A DNA stretch of 56,319 bases from the NCBI GenBank assembly GCA_001418405.1, contig LIQL01000294.1, positions 1 through 56,319 on the forward strand, read 5' to 3'. Shown here piece after piece: positions 34,422 through 43,554 of the stretch (its first letter is position 1; every line of letters starts with the position of its first letter). Source of the stretch: Streptomyces diastatochromogenes (GTDB taxonomy: Bacteria > Actinomycetota > Actinomycetes > Streptomycetales > Streptomycetaceae). The position numbers and the translations under genes were made by a program. Under the pieces are notes generated by a model, which did not search any database, was not told the origin of the DNA, and saw only the letters and a list, made by a program, of their open reading frames with translations.

Positions 34422-35201
34422 TCAGTGCGTGAGGGCGGCCAGGCTCGTGACGACCGCGATGCCTGCGGGGGCGGGTGAACCGTCGGGGGTCTCCCTGCGC
34501 AGCCAGACCGCCGTCAGACCGGCACGTTGCGCACCGATGGCGTCGTTGTCGAGGCTGTCGCCGATGTGCACCGTCCGCCCGGGCGGGGTGCCGAGTCGGT
34601 CACAGGCCAGGAAGAAGGACTCCGGGGAGGGTTTCGCCAGACCTGACTCACCCGAGACGGTGATCGCGTCAAGCCACGGGCCCAGGCCCAACGCTGCGAT
34701 GCGGCGCCGCTGTTGGCGCCCGTCGGAGTTGGAGAGGACCCCCACCCGGTATCCGGCGGCGCGCACGCGCCGAACGAAAGGAAGGACGTCGGGGTAGAGC
34801 CGAAGCCGGGATTCCACGGCCTGTTTGCGTCGCGCGTCAAGCTCGTCGAGACCGGCGGCGCCGGGAACGGGGCGGCCAAGCAGGGTCAGCATCTCGGCGA
34901 GGCGGTTCCGCTCAAGGGCCTGGTAGCTCAGCTGTCCGGAGGTGAATTGCGGATACCAGTGGTCGGTCAGCGCCATCCACGTCGTGAAATCGGCCTCCGG
35001 GCCCAGCACTTCGGCCAGCGCGGCGGGACTCGCCCCGCTGAAGTCGACGAGAGTGTCATCCAGGTCCAGCAGAACCCCGGCGGGTCCGGCTGTCCGATCG
35101 GGCAGCCGGACCGTGCCGGAACGCGCGGCCGATCTGGGCGTGGTGTGTACGGCGGTGGACGAGGGCGAGCCGGCAGTGCGCCCTTCTCGTTCAGTCCGCA
35201 A
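34422..35201 (-). CDS. HAD family hydrolase
   Basis: A haloacid-dehalogenase-type phosphatase of about 259 residues. Motif I is LLDLDDTLVDF with both aspartates, motif II is GVLSNSDGRQ, motif III is the Lys in GLAKPSPESF, and motif IV is HIGDSLDNDAIGAQ. A four-helix cap lies between motifs I and II. It could remove a phosphate from a pathway intermediate. The start is taken as TTG at 35201 with AGGTG upstream; the first 35 residues are poorly supported. Same strand as the adjacent cluster, 342 bases after the FAH-type gene. Confidence 0.8.
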   Translation of the reverse strand: MRTEREGRTAGSPSSTAVHTTPRSAARSGTVRLPDRTAGPAGVLLDLDDTLVDFSGASPAALAEVLGPEADFTTWMALTDHWYPQFTSGQLSYQALERNRLAEMLTLLGRPVPGAAGLDELDARRKQAVESRLRLYPDVLPFVRRVRAAGYRVGVLSNSDGRQQRRRIAALGLGPWLDAITVSGESGLAKPSPESFFLACDRLGTPPGRTVHIGDSLDNDAIGAQRAGLTAVWLRRETPDGSPAPAGIAVVTSLAALTH

Positions 35202-35543
35202 CGGGCACCTGCCCAGCCGGTGCCTGTTCGCCCTGGGGTGCTGCGAGCCGATGTCGGACCGCAGGCATCCACGGGGCCGGCGTTCCTGCGGCAGCCCTGA
35301 CGGTTCCCGAGGCGTCGGTGCCCGTCGCGCCGGCCGGCGCCCAGCTCACCCGGCCGGGGAGGTGGATGTCGCCGGCGCGCGGGCACCGCGTGCGGGACGC
35401 GGCGGACGCCTGTGCCCGGTCACTGCGGTGCTGCCTGGCGACCACGGTCCGGGCGGCGGCCTCAGGCGGCGTGGGCACGAGCGGGGATGCGGTCAAGGAC
35501 CCTGTCTTTCGCTGGAGTTGGCCGGTGCGGTGTGTCCAGACGG
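35202..35543. other. Intergenic gap in the cluster
   Basis: GC-rich DNA between the FAH-family gene and the HAD gene. No frame has a recognisable domain or ribosome site; the apparent minus-strand frame running into the HAD gene looks like an N-terminal extension by chance. Confidence 0.3.
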
Positions 35544-36329
35544 TCAGTGGGGTGATGCCACGACCGGGTTGCTGAGGGTCCCTACGGACTCGATGTGTAC
35601 CTCGATTTCATCACCGAGGTTCAGCGCGCCCGCGCCGACCGGCGTGCCGGTCAGCAGAACATCGCCGGGGACGAGGGTCATCACGGCCGTGACCCGCTCG
35701 ATCAGCCCTGCGATGTCCAGCAGCATCTGGGAGGTGCGGCCCTGCTGGACCACCGTCCCGTTGCGCCGAGCTGTGATCGCGAGGTCTCGGGCGTCGATGC
35801 CTGTCACGATCCATGGGCCGAGCGGACAGGACGTGTCGAAGCCCTTGGCGCGCGTCCACTGGCCGTCACTCCGCTGTGCGTCGCGGGCCGTGACGTCGTT
35901 GGCGCAGGTGTAACCGAGGACGTAGGGCAGGGCCTCGTCGCGCGACACCTGGCGGCAGGTACGACCGATGACCACGGCGAGTTCGGCCTCGAAGGCGATC
36001 TCGTCGGAGAACGCCGGCCGGACGATGGGCAGTCCGTGGGCGAGCAGCGCGCTGTGGGGCTTGAGGAACAACGGTGCCTCGCCGGAGCCCGTCTCCGTTC
36101 CCGCGTAGTTGCGGCCGATACCCACGATCTTCGCGGTGGCCGGGACCGGCGGCAGCAGCGTCACCTCATGGGCGCCGAGTAGGCGGCCGGTGGGCGGACA
36201 CGCGTCCCGGAAGGGACGGGCACTGTCGAACGGGTCGGTCGACAGCAGGGCGTATGCGGTGCCCTGTGGGCCTTCGACGACGCTCGCGTACTGCTCAGCG
36301 CCCGCGGTGAGAACTCGGGCCAGTCGCAT
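35544..36329 (-). CDS. Fumarylacetoacetate hydrolase (FAH) family protein
   Basis: A 261-residue enzyme of the FAH/2-hydroxyhepta-diene-dioate isomerase family, which hydrolyses C-C bonds in beta-diketo acids or decarboxylates oxaloacetate-type substrates using a divalent metal. Metal ligands are likely Glu in SDEIAFEAELAVVIG and Asp in CANDVTARD; RAKGFDTSCPLGPW and LLTGTPVGAG are standard blocks. The ATG at 36329 has GAAGGAA upstream. It is next in line after the third ligase of the cluster, 549 bases downstream. A role in handling a keto-acid intermediate is inference. Confidence 0.85.
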   Translation of the reverse strand: MRLARVLTAGAEQYASVVEGPQGTAYALLSTDPFDSARPFRDACPPTGRLLGAHEVTLLPPVPATAKIVGIGRNYAGTETGSGEAPLFLKPHSALLAHGLPIVRPAFSDEIAFEAELAVVIGRTCRQVSRDEALPYVLGYTCANDVTARDAQRSDGQWTRAKGFDTSCPLGPWIVTGIDARDLAITARRNGTVVQQGRTSQMLLDIAGLIERVTAVMTLVPGDVLLTGTPVGAGALNLGDEIEVHIESVGTLSNPVVASPH

Positions 36330-36878
36330 GGCGGCTTCCTTCGGTGGGGAGTGGGGTGGTCGATTCATCGAACGCGGGGTGAGCGCTCCGCTCGTACGTC
36401 CTTGCGGAGCCGGGACCGGTAACAGGCCGGTGCACCGTGGGACCTCCCCAGGGTCTCGATCTGGCAGCCACGTTCCGTGCGTCGCGTGACGAGATGTTCG
36501 GTGTGCCGGTGGGCACGGAGCGGGCCGTCCGAGCGGCCCGGAGGATGCCACACCGGCCGACGTCCCTGTCCGTGCGTCATCACCGCGTCATCGGATCGGC
36601 CCCGTCGTCCGTCGGCACGCGGCCTGGACCCGTACCCGCAGCGGATCGACGGACTCAGGCGGCCGGACTCCCGCACCGAGCAACCTCGGCCTGGCCCGGT
36701 GCGAGGAGATCGTGCCGCATCAGGCGGAGGAGGGCGTGCGGGAGTGCCACAGCCCCGCGGCCTGCTCAGCGCCGATCATGTCGCCGGAAGGGGAGAGCAG
36801 GTCGCGGGTTGGCCGCCGGCCGCCGCCGGGTGCCGCAGTGCCCGGAACCACAGCAGCGGCCCAGCGGTGGCTGGCCGT
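36330..36878. other. Intergenic gap in the cluster
   Basis: A 549-base gap between the ATP-grasp gene and the FAH-family gene. I find no frame with a recognisable domain, signal peptide or ribosome site. It may carry a promoter for the FAH-family gene or a decayed gene, but nothing is specific. Confidence 0.3.
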
Positions 36879-38138
36879 TCACTGAGCCGCCACGTCGATC
36901 CGCAGCATGGCACGCAGTTCGTTGAAGCGGGCGTCGAGGCTCGCGGGGTCGTCGGCGGTGAAGAGCACGTGGCCGTGCGCCTGCCCGACGTGCGAGGACT
37001 CCTGGACGGTGTCACCCACGCTCTTGTACACCTCGACCTCGACGACACCCTCGGTCGCGCGGGCCTCCTCCACACCGTGGATGGCGGTGATCACGCCGGC
37101 CTTCTCGGCGAAGAAACCGAAGAAGGCGGTCGGCCGGGCGGCGCCGGTCCCCTTCAGGTGGGGCTCGCGGTTCAGCGCGACGTCCAGGATGACGTCCACC
37201 ATGTCGACGCCGGTGCTGGTGAGCACCGAGGTGTAGACCTGGAGGCCGCCGAGCCGTGCGGCGGTCTCCAGGATGACCGGCTCGCCGTTCGCGGGGATGC
37301 GGAACTCGGTGTGCGTGACGGCGGTGCGGATGCCCAGCGCCTCGTGCGCATGGGCCGTCAACTCCACGATCCGGTCCTGGATCTCAGGGGAGAGCTGGGA
37401 GGGCGTGCGGAAGAAGACCTCTTGGAAGAAGGGGCCCTGCATCGGCAGCGGCTTGTCGTGGATGGCCACGACCTGGGTCTCACCGTCACGTACGACGGAC
37501 TCGACGCTGACCTCGCTGCCCTCGACATAGCCTTCCAACAGCAGTGCCGCGCCGTACTTCGCACGGTCCGCCTGGTGCAGCGGGTCGTAGTCGAAGCCGT
37601 CCCAGGCCCCGCCCCGGATCATGTCGAAGTGCTCATCGAGTTCGGCCGCGCTGTTGACGCGGCGGACAAACATGCTGCCGCCGCCGATCAGCGGCTTCAT
37701 CACGAGCGGATAGCCGATGTCCGAACCCAGCTGGCGGGCCTCGTCCAGGGTGTGCGCGAGACCGAAGCCCGGGCCGGGGACGGAGCCGTGTCGGGCGAAC
37801 GCGGTACGCATCTCGAACTTGTTGCGGGCGATGTGCGCGGTCTGTTCGGAGATGAACGGCAGATCGAGCGCGGCGGCGACCGCGGCGGCGGCGGGCACGC
37901 TGTGCTCGACGAAGGACACGACCGCTTCGATCGGCTCGCTCTCCGAGGCCGCCAACTCCCGGGCCGCGGCCACCGTCTCCGCGATGCTGCTGGTTTCCGC
38001 ATCCACCACGCGGTCGACGAACTCCGGCTCCCACGTGGGGCCGTTGACGATCAGCAGCAGCCGCTCACCGTACTGTCGGGCGCGGGCGAAGTGCGGCTTG
38101 CGATTGGGAGTGCTGGTGTGCAGGATCAGGACGCTCAT
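36879..38138 (-). CDS. ATP-grasp ligase A
   Basis: A 419-residue ATP-grasp enzyme that likely activates a carboxylate as acyl phosphate and joins it to an amine. N-terminal pre-ATP domain MSVLILHTS..., then the ATP-binding loop YPLVMKPLIGGGSMFVRRV and the metal/ATP region THTEFRI...ILETAARLGG. It is a paralogue of the ligases at 40656 and 50542 (shared block SVPAAAAVAA.L.LPF and GxAHGHVxFT), so the cluster has three related ligases. It is the last gene before a 549-base gap, 178 bases after the asparaginase-like gene. Amino-acid or dipeptide ligation is the expected reaction; substrates unknown. Confidence 0.88.
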   Translation of the reverse strand: MSVLILHTSTPNRKPHFARARQYGERLLLIVNGPTWEPEFVDRVVDAETSSIAETVAAARELAASESEPIEAVVSFVEHSVPAAAAVAAALDLPFISEQTAHIARNKFEMRTAFARHGSVPGPGFGLAHTLDEARQLGSDIGYPLVMKPLIGGGSMFVRRVNSAAELDEHFDMIRGGAWDGFDYDPLHQADRAKYGAALLLEGYVEGSEVSVESVVRDGETQVVAIHDKPLPMQGPFFQEVFFRTPSQLSPEIQDRIVELTAHAHEALGIRTAVTHTEFRIPANGEPVILETAARLGGLQVYTSVLTSTGVDMVDVILDVALNREPHLKGTGAARPTAFFGFFAEKAGVITAIHGVEEARATEGVVEVEVYKSVGDTVQESSHVGQAHGHVLFTADDPASLDARFNELRAMLRIDVAAQ

Positions 38139-38316
38139 GGCAGGTCGGTTCCTCTTTCGGTGTGAGCGGGAAAGCGGGGGCAGGCACAGTGGGCGACACG
38201 GTGCGTCGGACGGACACAGGACATCAGAACCGGCCGCGGGCCCGAGAATCGCATCCGGGACGTCTCGACGGACAGCGGTGTCGGACAGCTGTCCGTCGTC
38301 CGGTGGTGGTGCGCCC

Positions 38317-39309
38317 TTACAGCAGCGTGCGCAGGTAGGCGACCGGTCGGCCGCCACCCCACAGCTGCGGCGAGAGCAGCTCCTCCACGGTGCTGCTGGC
38401 CGATTCGGGCACCGACAAGCCGCCGAACTCGGTGAACGCACGCAGCGCCACCGGCATCGAGGCGCGGCTCGCGCCGTCGTCGATCTTCACAGCCACCGCC
38501 CCGGCTCGCGGCGCGGCCAGCAGGTGCAGGCCCTCGGCCCCCAACTTCACCAGCAGGCCCGGGACGGCCGTCATCGCCCGAGCGTCGATCTGGTCGGTGC
38601 CCTCGACCAACTGCGGGTGGGCGCGCATGGCGTCGGCGACCTCCCGCTCCTGGGTGCCCTCGGGGGCCTCGACCAGACGGGCCATCGCGCGCGCCAGGCC
38701 GGTCAGGCTCACGGCGAAGATCGGCACACCGCACCCGTCGACACCGGTCGCGGTGACCGGCTCGCCCGACAGCTCCTCGACCACGGACGCGGCCAGCTTC
38801 TGCAGCGGGTGGTCGAGTTCCCGGTAGGTCTCGGTGTCCCAGCCGTTGGCCGCACACGCCGCGAGCATCGCCGCGTGCTTGCCCGAGCACGCCATGTACA
38901 CCTGCCGCGCCTCGGCTCCGGCGGCGATCAGCGCCCGGTGGGCGGCCGGGTCGCCGGGGAGGTCCGCCGGGCACTGGAGCGCGTCCTGGTTGAGCCCCGC
39001 GCCCGACAGGATCGCCTCGACCTGCGCCACGTGCATCGGCTCGCCCCGGTGGCTGGCCGCGGCGACCGCGAGTTCGGCGGCGCTGCCTGGCTTCCACCCC
39101 GCGCGCAGCATCGCGACGGCGAGCACCGGCTTGACGGCCGAGCGCGGGAAGACCGGAGAGGCCGCGTCACCGACCGACTTCACCAGTACGCCCGAGGGAT
39201 CGACGACCGCGACGGAACCGCGGTGGAAACTCTCGACGAAACCGGAACGGACGAGCTCGGCGACGTTGTCCCCGCCACGGTATGCGGCGGCGGAGGGATT
39301 GGGGCTCAC
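38317..39309 (-). CDS. Asparaginase II (thermolabile) family protein
   Basis: A protein of about 330 residues of the L-asparaginase II family (PF06089-like), distinct from the classical asparaginase. Recognisable parts are VVDPSGVLVKSVGDAASPVFPRSAVKP, ACSGKHAAML, and GVDGCGVPIFAVSL. In a biosynthetic cluster it could hydrolyse an amide, remove a protecting group or act on a peptide product. GTG at 39309 is preferred, with AAGGAG 8 bases upstream; a GTG at 39318 would add three residues. It starts 62 bases after the exporter and ends 178 bases before ligase A. Confidence 0.82.
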   Translation of the reverse strand: MSPNPSAAAYRGGDNVAELVRSGFVESFHRGSVAVVDPSGVLVKSVGDAASPVFPRSAVKPVLAVAMLRAGWKPGSAAELAVAAASHRGEPMHVAQVEAILSGAGLNQDALQCPADLPGDPAAHRALIAAGAEARQVYMACSGKHAAMLAACAANGWDTETYRELDHPLQKLAASVVEELSGEPVTATGVDGCGVPIFAVSLTGLARAMARLVEAPEGTQEREVADAMRAHPQLVEGTDQIDARAMTAVPGLLVKLGAEGLHLLAAPRAGAVAVKIDDGASRASMPVALRAFTEFGGLSVPESASSTVEELLSPQLWGGGRPVAYLRTLL

Positions 39310-39371
39310 TCGGGGCACTCCTTGCGAATCGGTGTGATGGCTACGTGGAAACCAGACGGATCAGCTGGCCG

Positions 39372-40628
39372 TCAGGCCGCGCTGGAAGAACTGTCCGAGG
39401 GAACCCCCGGTGCTTTCGGGGCGGCCGGCTCTCGATAGATGTGCCGGGTGCGCTCGGCCCAGCGCACGGCCGCCGGCTGGGCAAGTCCCGCTGCCAGAAA
39501 GAGCAGACCCACGATGTACCAGCCCGGTTTCCCCAGTCCGATGCACAGGGAAGTGAGCAGGGCAGGACCGAAGGATTCGGCCAGACCGAGCCCGATCCCG
39601 AACACACCGAGATACTGTCCCTGAGAGTGGCTCGGCGCCAGCTCGAAGGAAATCTCGAATCCGCCGGCGGCCTGCCACAATTCGCCGACGCTGTGCACGA
39701 CGGTGGCGATGACCAGCATGATGACGGCAACCCACGTGGGGACCCCGGCGGACCAGGCAATGGCCACACACGAGATGAGGAAGGCCACCCCGGACCGACG
39801 CAGGGTGAGTCCTGCCGCCCGGGGGCTGTCGATGCTTTTGCTGGCGCGCACCTGGAAGAGCACGACGATGGCGGTATTGGCGATGACGATGGCCGAGATG
39901 AGCCAGCGCGGTGCGGATGTCTGACTGACCAGCCACAGCGGAATGGCCACCGTCAGCACCCGGTACTGGATCGACAGAATGCCGTCCAGCAGCGACAGCG
40001 CGATATAGGGGCGGTCCCGCAGAGCCAGCCAGCGCGGTCCTTCCGCCGGAACTTCCGGCGGGACCGGCGGCAGGCAGAGCATGATCGCGGCGGAGGCCAG
40101 GAGCAGGACCGCGTTGCCGACGACGATGAGGAGGTAGGCGCTGCGCGTGTCGGCCTGGGCGGCCCACCCCGCCACCGCGGCCCCCACGGAGATCCCGACA
40201 TTGGTGACGGATTGGATGTAGGCGCGGAACTCCTGCGGTCGCTTGCCTCCGTAGCGGCGAATGAGCGGGCCGCGCGCGATGAGGCCCGCCCCCTGAGCGG
40301 CGGCGGCCAGACTCGCCACCACCAGGAACGGCCAGAAGCTGCTCACCAGGCAGAAGCCCGCCGTCGCGAGGCCACCGAGCACCAGGCTCGCCACATAGAT
40401 GCCCCGGGCCCCGCGACGGTCGGCCAGATAACCAGCAAAGATCCCGATAGCCACCGATATGAAACCAGCGACGCTGAGCCCGATACCCACCTGTTTAACG
40501 GGGAGGTGTGCCGATCTCGTGAAATACAGCACACCCGAGGTGAGGAATATTCCTTTTCCGATGGTGCCGACCAGTGTCGCAAGTGCCAGTACGCGACGTG
40601 GCCTGGTGTCGGGAAGCAGTGGAGACAT
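39372..40628 (-). CDS. MFS transporter (cluster exporter)
   Basis: A 12-helix MFS protein of 418 residues with exporter-like features: IFLTSGVLYFTRSAHLPVKQVGIGLSVAG at helix 1, loop 2-3 GYLADRRGARGIYV, HSVGELWQAAG late in the sequence, and HSQGQYLGVFGIGLGL. It clearly resembles the MFS protein at 27660-28925. Located between ligase B (27 bases) and the asparaginase-like gene, it probably exports the cluster product and may confer immunity. No obvious ribosome site precedes the ATG, so translation may be coupled to the gene before it. Confidence 0.87.
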   Translation of the reverse strand: MSPLLPDTRPRRVLALATLVGTIGKGIFLTSGVLYFTRSAHLPVKQVGIGLSVAGFISVAIGIFAGYLADRRGARGIYVASLVLGGLATAGFCLVSSFWPFLVVASLAAAAQGAGLIARGPLIRRYGGKRPQEFRAYIQSVTNVGISVGAAVAGWAAQADTRSAYLLIVVGNAVLLLASAAIMLCLPPVPPEVPAEGPRWLALRDRPYIALSLLDGILSIQYRVLTVAIPLWLVSQTSAPRWLISAIVIANTAIVVLFQVRASKSIDSPRAAGLTLRRSGVAFLISCVAIAWSAGVPTWVAVIMLVIATVVHSVGELWQAAGGFEISFELAPSHSQGQYLGVFGIGLGLAESFGPALLTSLCIGLGKPGWYIVGLLFLAAGLAQPAAVRWAERTRHIYREPAAPKAPGVPSDSSSSAA

Positions 40629-40655
40629 AGGTGATTACGCAATCTTGCAGATCAG

Positions 40656-41918
40656 TTATCGAACATGGAACTGGAGGGTCTGGTTGATGTTCCGCTGCTT
40701 CTCAAGAATGTCCTCACGGGAGTCCCCCGTGAAGATCACGTGCCCGTGCGCCTGCCAGACCCGCGGCGGCACGTCGACCTGCTCGCCGAGCTGGCGGTAG
40801 ATCATGACCTCCGAGACGCTGTCACTGGCCTCCAGGCTTTCGACTCCGTCGACGGCGACGAGTTCACCGGGCTCCTCCGCGAAATGCAGCGAGAAGCCGA
40901 CGTGCCGGAACTTCTCGCTGTCCACGACGACATCGGCGTCCGCGCCCAGCGAGACCTTGGTGAGGACCTCGACCATGTCGACGCCGGTCGACAGCAGCAC
41001 ACTCTGGTACACCGGGCCGCCGCCCAGGCGTGCACCGGTCTCCAGGATGTAGGGCTCACCTTCCGGCGAGACCCGGAACTCGGTGTGCGTGGCGCCCTGG
41101 GTGATGCCGAGCCCCTCGTGGGCCAGCGTCGTGAACTTCTTCACCTTCTCCAGCGTCTCGCCCGTCAGCACGGTCGGCGTCGCGTAGAACGTCTCCTCGA
41201 AGAACGGGCCGTCCATCGGCGCCGGCTTGTCGTGAACGGCGACGACGGTCGTCTCGCCGTTCTGCACATAGCTCTCGACGCTGATCTCGTCACCGACGAG
41301 GAACTCTTCGAGGAGAATCCCTTCCGAGTACCGCGCCTTGAGGAAGAACAGCGGGTCGTAGTCGAACCCGGCCCAGGCGCCCTGCCGGATCTCCTCGAAG
41401 TGCTCGGCCAGTTCCTCCGGGCTGTCGACTCGGCGGACGAACATGCTGCCGCCCCCGATGATGGGCTTCATGACCAGGGGGTACTTGATGGTCCGGGCGG
41501 CCTCCTGCGCCTCCTCCACCGAGGACGCGAGCGCGAAGCGCGGCTGCGAGATACCCACCGTCTCGAAGGCGCTGCGCATGCTCAGCTTGTCGCGGCTCTT
41601 CGCGGCCGTCTCGGGAGAGATGTACGGAAGGCCGAGTTCCGCGGCGACCGCGGCAGCGGCCGGCACGCTGTGCTCGACGAACGCGATCACGCCCGCTATG
41701 GGCTCGGACTCTTCCTTCGCGATCTCCACACACCGGGCGACGGTGGCCTCGAGGTTACCGGTGGGCGCGGCGTAGACCGCATCGACGTATTCGAGCTCCC
41801 AGCTGGGCTCCTCCACGACGACAATCGCCCGGTGGCCCAGCGCGTGAGCGGTCTCCGCAGCCTTGGCGAGGTGCTTGCGGCGACTCGCGTTGCGGGTGTG
41901 CAGGATCATCAGGGTCAT
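40656..41918 (-). CDS. ATP-grasp ligase B
   Basis: A 420-residue ATP-grasp enzyme. It has MILHTRNASRRKHLAKAAE at the N-terminus, an ATP-binding loop YPLVMKPIIGGGSMFVRRV, and ILETGARLGGGPVYQSVLLSTGVDMV near the active site. It aligns along its full length with ligases A and C of the same cluster. The reaction should be carboxylate-amine ligation driven by ATP. The ATG is one base beyond the ThDP enzyme's stop, with AAAGGTG upstream, so both are translated from one message. Peptide bond formation with an unusual amino acid is the simplest inference. Confidence 0.9.
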   Translation of the reverse strand: MTLMILHTRNASRRKHLAKAAETAHALGHRAIVVVEEPSWELEYVDAVYAAPTGNLEATVARCVEIAKEESEPIAGVIAFVEHSVPAAAAVAAELGLPYISPETAAKSRDKLSMRSAFETVGISQPRFALASSVEEAQEAARTIKYPLVMKPIIGGGSMFVRRVDSPEELAEHFEEIRQGAWAGFDYDPLFFLKARYSEGILLEEFLVGDEISVESYVQNGETTVVAVHDKPAPMDGPFFEETFYATPTVLTGETLEKVKKFTTLAHEGLGITQGATHTEFRVSPEGEPYILETGARLGGGPVYQSVLLSTGVDMVEVLTKVSLGADADVVVDSEKFRHVGFSLHFAEEPGELVAVDGVESLEASDSVSEVMIYRQLGEQVDVPPRVWQAHGHVIFTGDSREDILEKQRNINQTLQFHVR

Positions 41919-41919
41919 T

Positions 41920-43554
41920 TCAGTGCACCTTTCGAATTGCAATTGCCATGTCCGGCGAGACCTCGTCGACCGACGTGTCCAGCACGAGGACGGCCGGGCC
42001 CGGTCGGGAGAAGAAGGACGCGATCTCCGACGCGTCGCGGGCCGGGTCGTCGCAGGCCATCACGGGCAGGCCGATCGCCGCGCAGATGGTGGGCCAGTCG
42101 ATCCGGCGGAAATCCCGGCTGACAGCGGCGGCTCCGTGACGGTGAATGGCGTGTTGGTCGATCAGATTGAGCCGTCCGTTGTCGAGGACGGTGATCTTCA
42201 CGTTGAGACCGAGGCGCTCGATGGTCTCCAACTCGCCGATGGCCATGGTGAGTCCGCCGTCGCCGACGAGGGTCCACACCGTCGCGTCGGGGCGTGCGAC
42301 GGCCGCGCCGACGGACGCGGGGATCGCGTAGCCGAGGCTTCCGGTCCCGCGCGGGGTGATGAGTCGCTGCGGCGGCGCCAGGCGCAGCAGCGCGCCGAAC
42401 CAGCCGCTCGCGACGCTGGCCTCGCCGACGCAGACGTCCCGGTCGGACAGCTCCGCGTTGACCGTCGCCACCAGGGAGGCGGTGCCGGTCTTCGACCAGT
42501 CGCCGGCGGTGGCGGTCGACGGACGGGGACCGCCGTAGGACCACTCTCCCAGCTCGCCGGTGAGCAACTTGAGGCCGCCGGCGATGTCCTCGCGCAGCAG
42601 GCAGCCGCGCGCCGGGTCGGCATCCTCGATCGTCGGGTCGTCGTCGATCCGGACGAGGAACTGGTCGGGCGACGGCCACGCGTACTGGTTGGTCGACTTG
42701 TCGCCCATCTTGGAGCCCGCGTAGAGCACGACCTCGCAGCCGCTGATGTACGCGTTCGCGGGCGTGTCGCCCTTGGACCCGACCACCCGGGGAAGGTCGC
42801 TGCCGACCTCGGAGAGGACGCCCTTGCCGTTGAGCGTGGTGAACACCGGGATGCCGAACCGGTCGACGAACTCCCGCAGTGCCTCGGCGGCGCCCGCCGC
42901 GTGGCAGCCGCCACCGGCGATCAGGGCGACGCTCGCTCCCCTCCTGACCGCTTCGGCGGCCCGCGCGACCGCCCCGCCGACCGTGGCGTCCGTGTCCGCG
43001 GGCGCCGTCGCGGCTGCCGCGGCGGACGGCGCATCCAGCAGCGCCGGGTCCGCCTCGGCCTCCAGGACGTCGGGGGCGATCTCCACGACGACCGGACCGC
43101 GGCGGGGCCGCTCCGCGAGGGCGAGCGCGGCGTCGATCACGCCCAACGCACCCCGCTGCTCGCGGACCACGTAGACGTGCTTCGCGACGCTGTCGAAGAG
43201 CCGCGCGTGCTCGACCTGTCCCGTCGCCCACGGCCTCGGGGTGCTCTTGCTGGGCCCCGAGGTGATCAGCACCAGCGGCGTGCCGCTGTTGTACGCCTCC
43301 AGGAGGGCAGGGGTGGCGTAGGGAGAACCGATGCCCCCCGGGGCGTCGCAGACCGCGACGCCCCCGCTGATCCGGGCGTACGCCTCGGCCGCGTAGGCCG
43401 CTCCCCGGGGGCACCGGCCGACGACGTGGGTGAGCTCGTCGCTTCGTTGGAAGGCGGCGTACAGCGAGAGCGAGGTCTCGCCGGGGTAGCCGAAGACCTG
43501 GGAGACGCCGTGCTTCGCCAGCCTGCGGGCGATTTCGTCCGCGACCGTGGTCAT
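41920..43554 (-). CDS. ThDP-dependent enzyme lacking the cofactor-activating Glu
   Basis: A 544-residue protein with the acetolactate-synthase-like domain order PYR, central, PP. The ThDP pyrophosphate motif is GDGGLTMAIG (431-440) with N459 about 27 residues later, so cofactor binding is intact. At the place where almost all relatives have the RHEQ block with the cofactor-activating Glu, this protein reads GRCPRG, with Pro49 at the Glu position. That predicts altered cofactor chemistry (compare glyoxylate carboligase, which has Val). It overlaps the synthase-like gene by 4 bases. Decarboxylation or C-C bond formation on a keto acid is expected. Confidence 0.85.
   Translation of the reverse strand: MTTVADEIARRLAKHGVSQVFGYPGETSLSLYAAFQRSDELTHVVGRCPRGAAYAAEAYARISGGVAVCDAPGGIGSPYATPALLEAYNSGTPLVLITSGPSKSTPRPWATGQVEHARLFDSVAKHVYVVREQRGALGVIDAALALAERPRRGPVVVEIAPDVLEAEADPALLDAPSAAAAATAPADTDATVGGAVARAAEAVRRGASVALIAGGGCHAAGAAEALREFVDRFGIPVFTTLNGKGVLSEVGSDLPRVVGSKGDTPANAYISGCEVVLYAGSKMGDKSTNQYAWPSPDQFLVRIDDDPTIEDADPARGCLLREDIAGGLKLLTGELGEWSYGGPRPSTATAGDWSKTGTASLVATVNAELSDRDVCVGEASVASGWFGALLRLAPPQRLITPRGTGSLGYAIPASVGAAVARPDATVWTLVGDGGLTMAIGELETIERLGLNVKITVLDNGRLNLIDQHAIHRHGAAAVSRDFRRIDWPTICAAIGLPVMACDDPARDASEIASFFSRPGPAVLVLDTSVDEVSPDMAIAIRKVH

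Noticed and set aside
36365..36676. A 103-residue minus-strand frame in the gap after ligase A
   Set aside because: Arg/Pro/Ser-rich sequence with no recognisable features; typical of non-coding GC-rich DNA.
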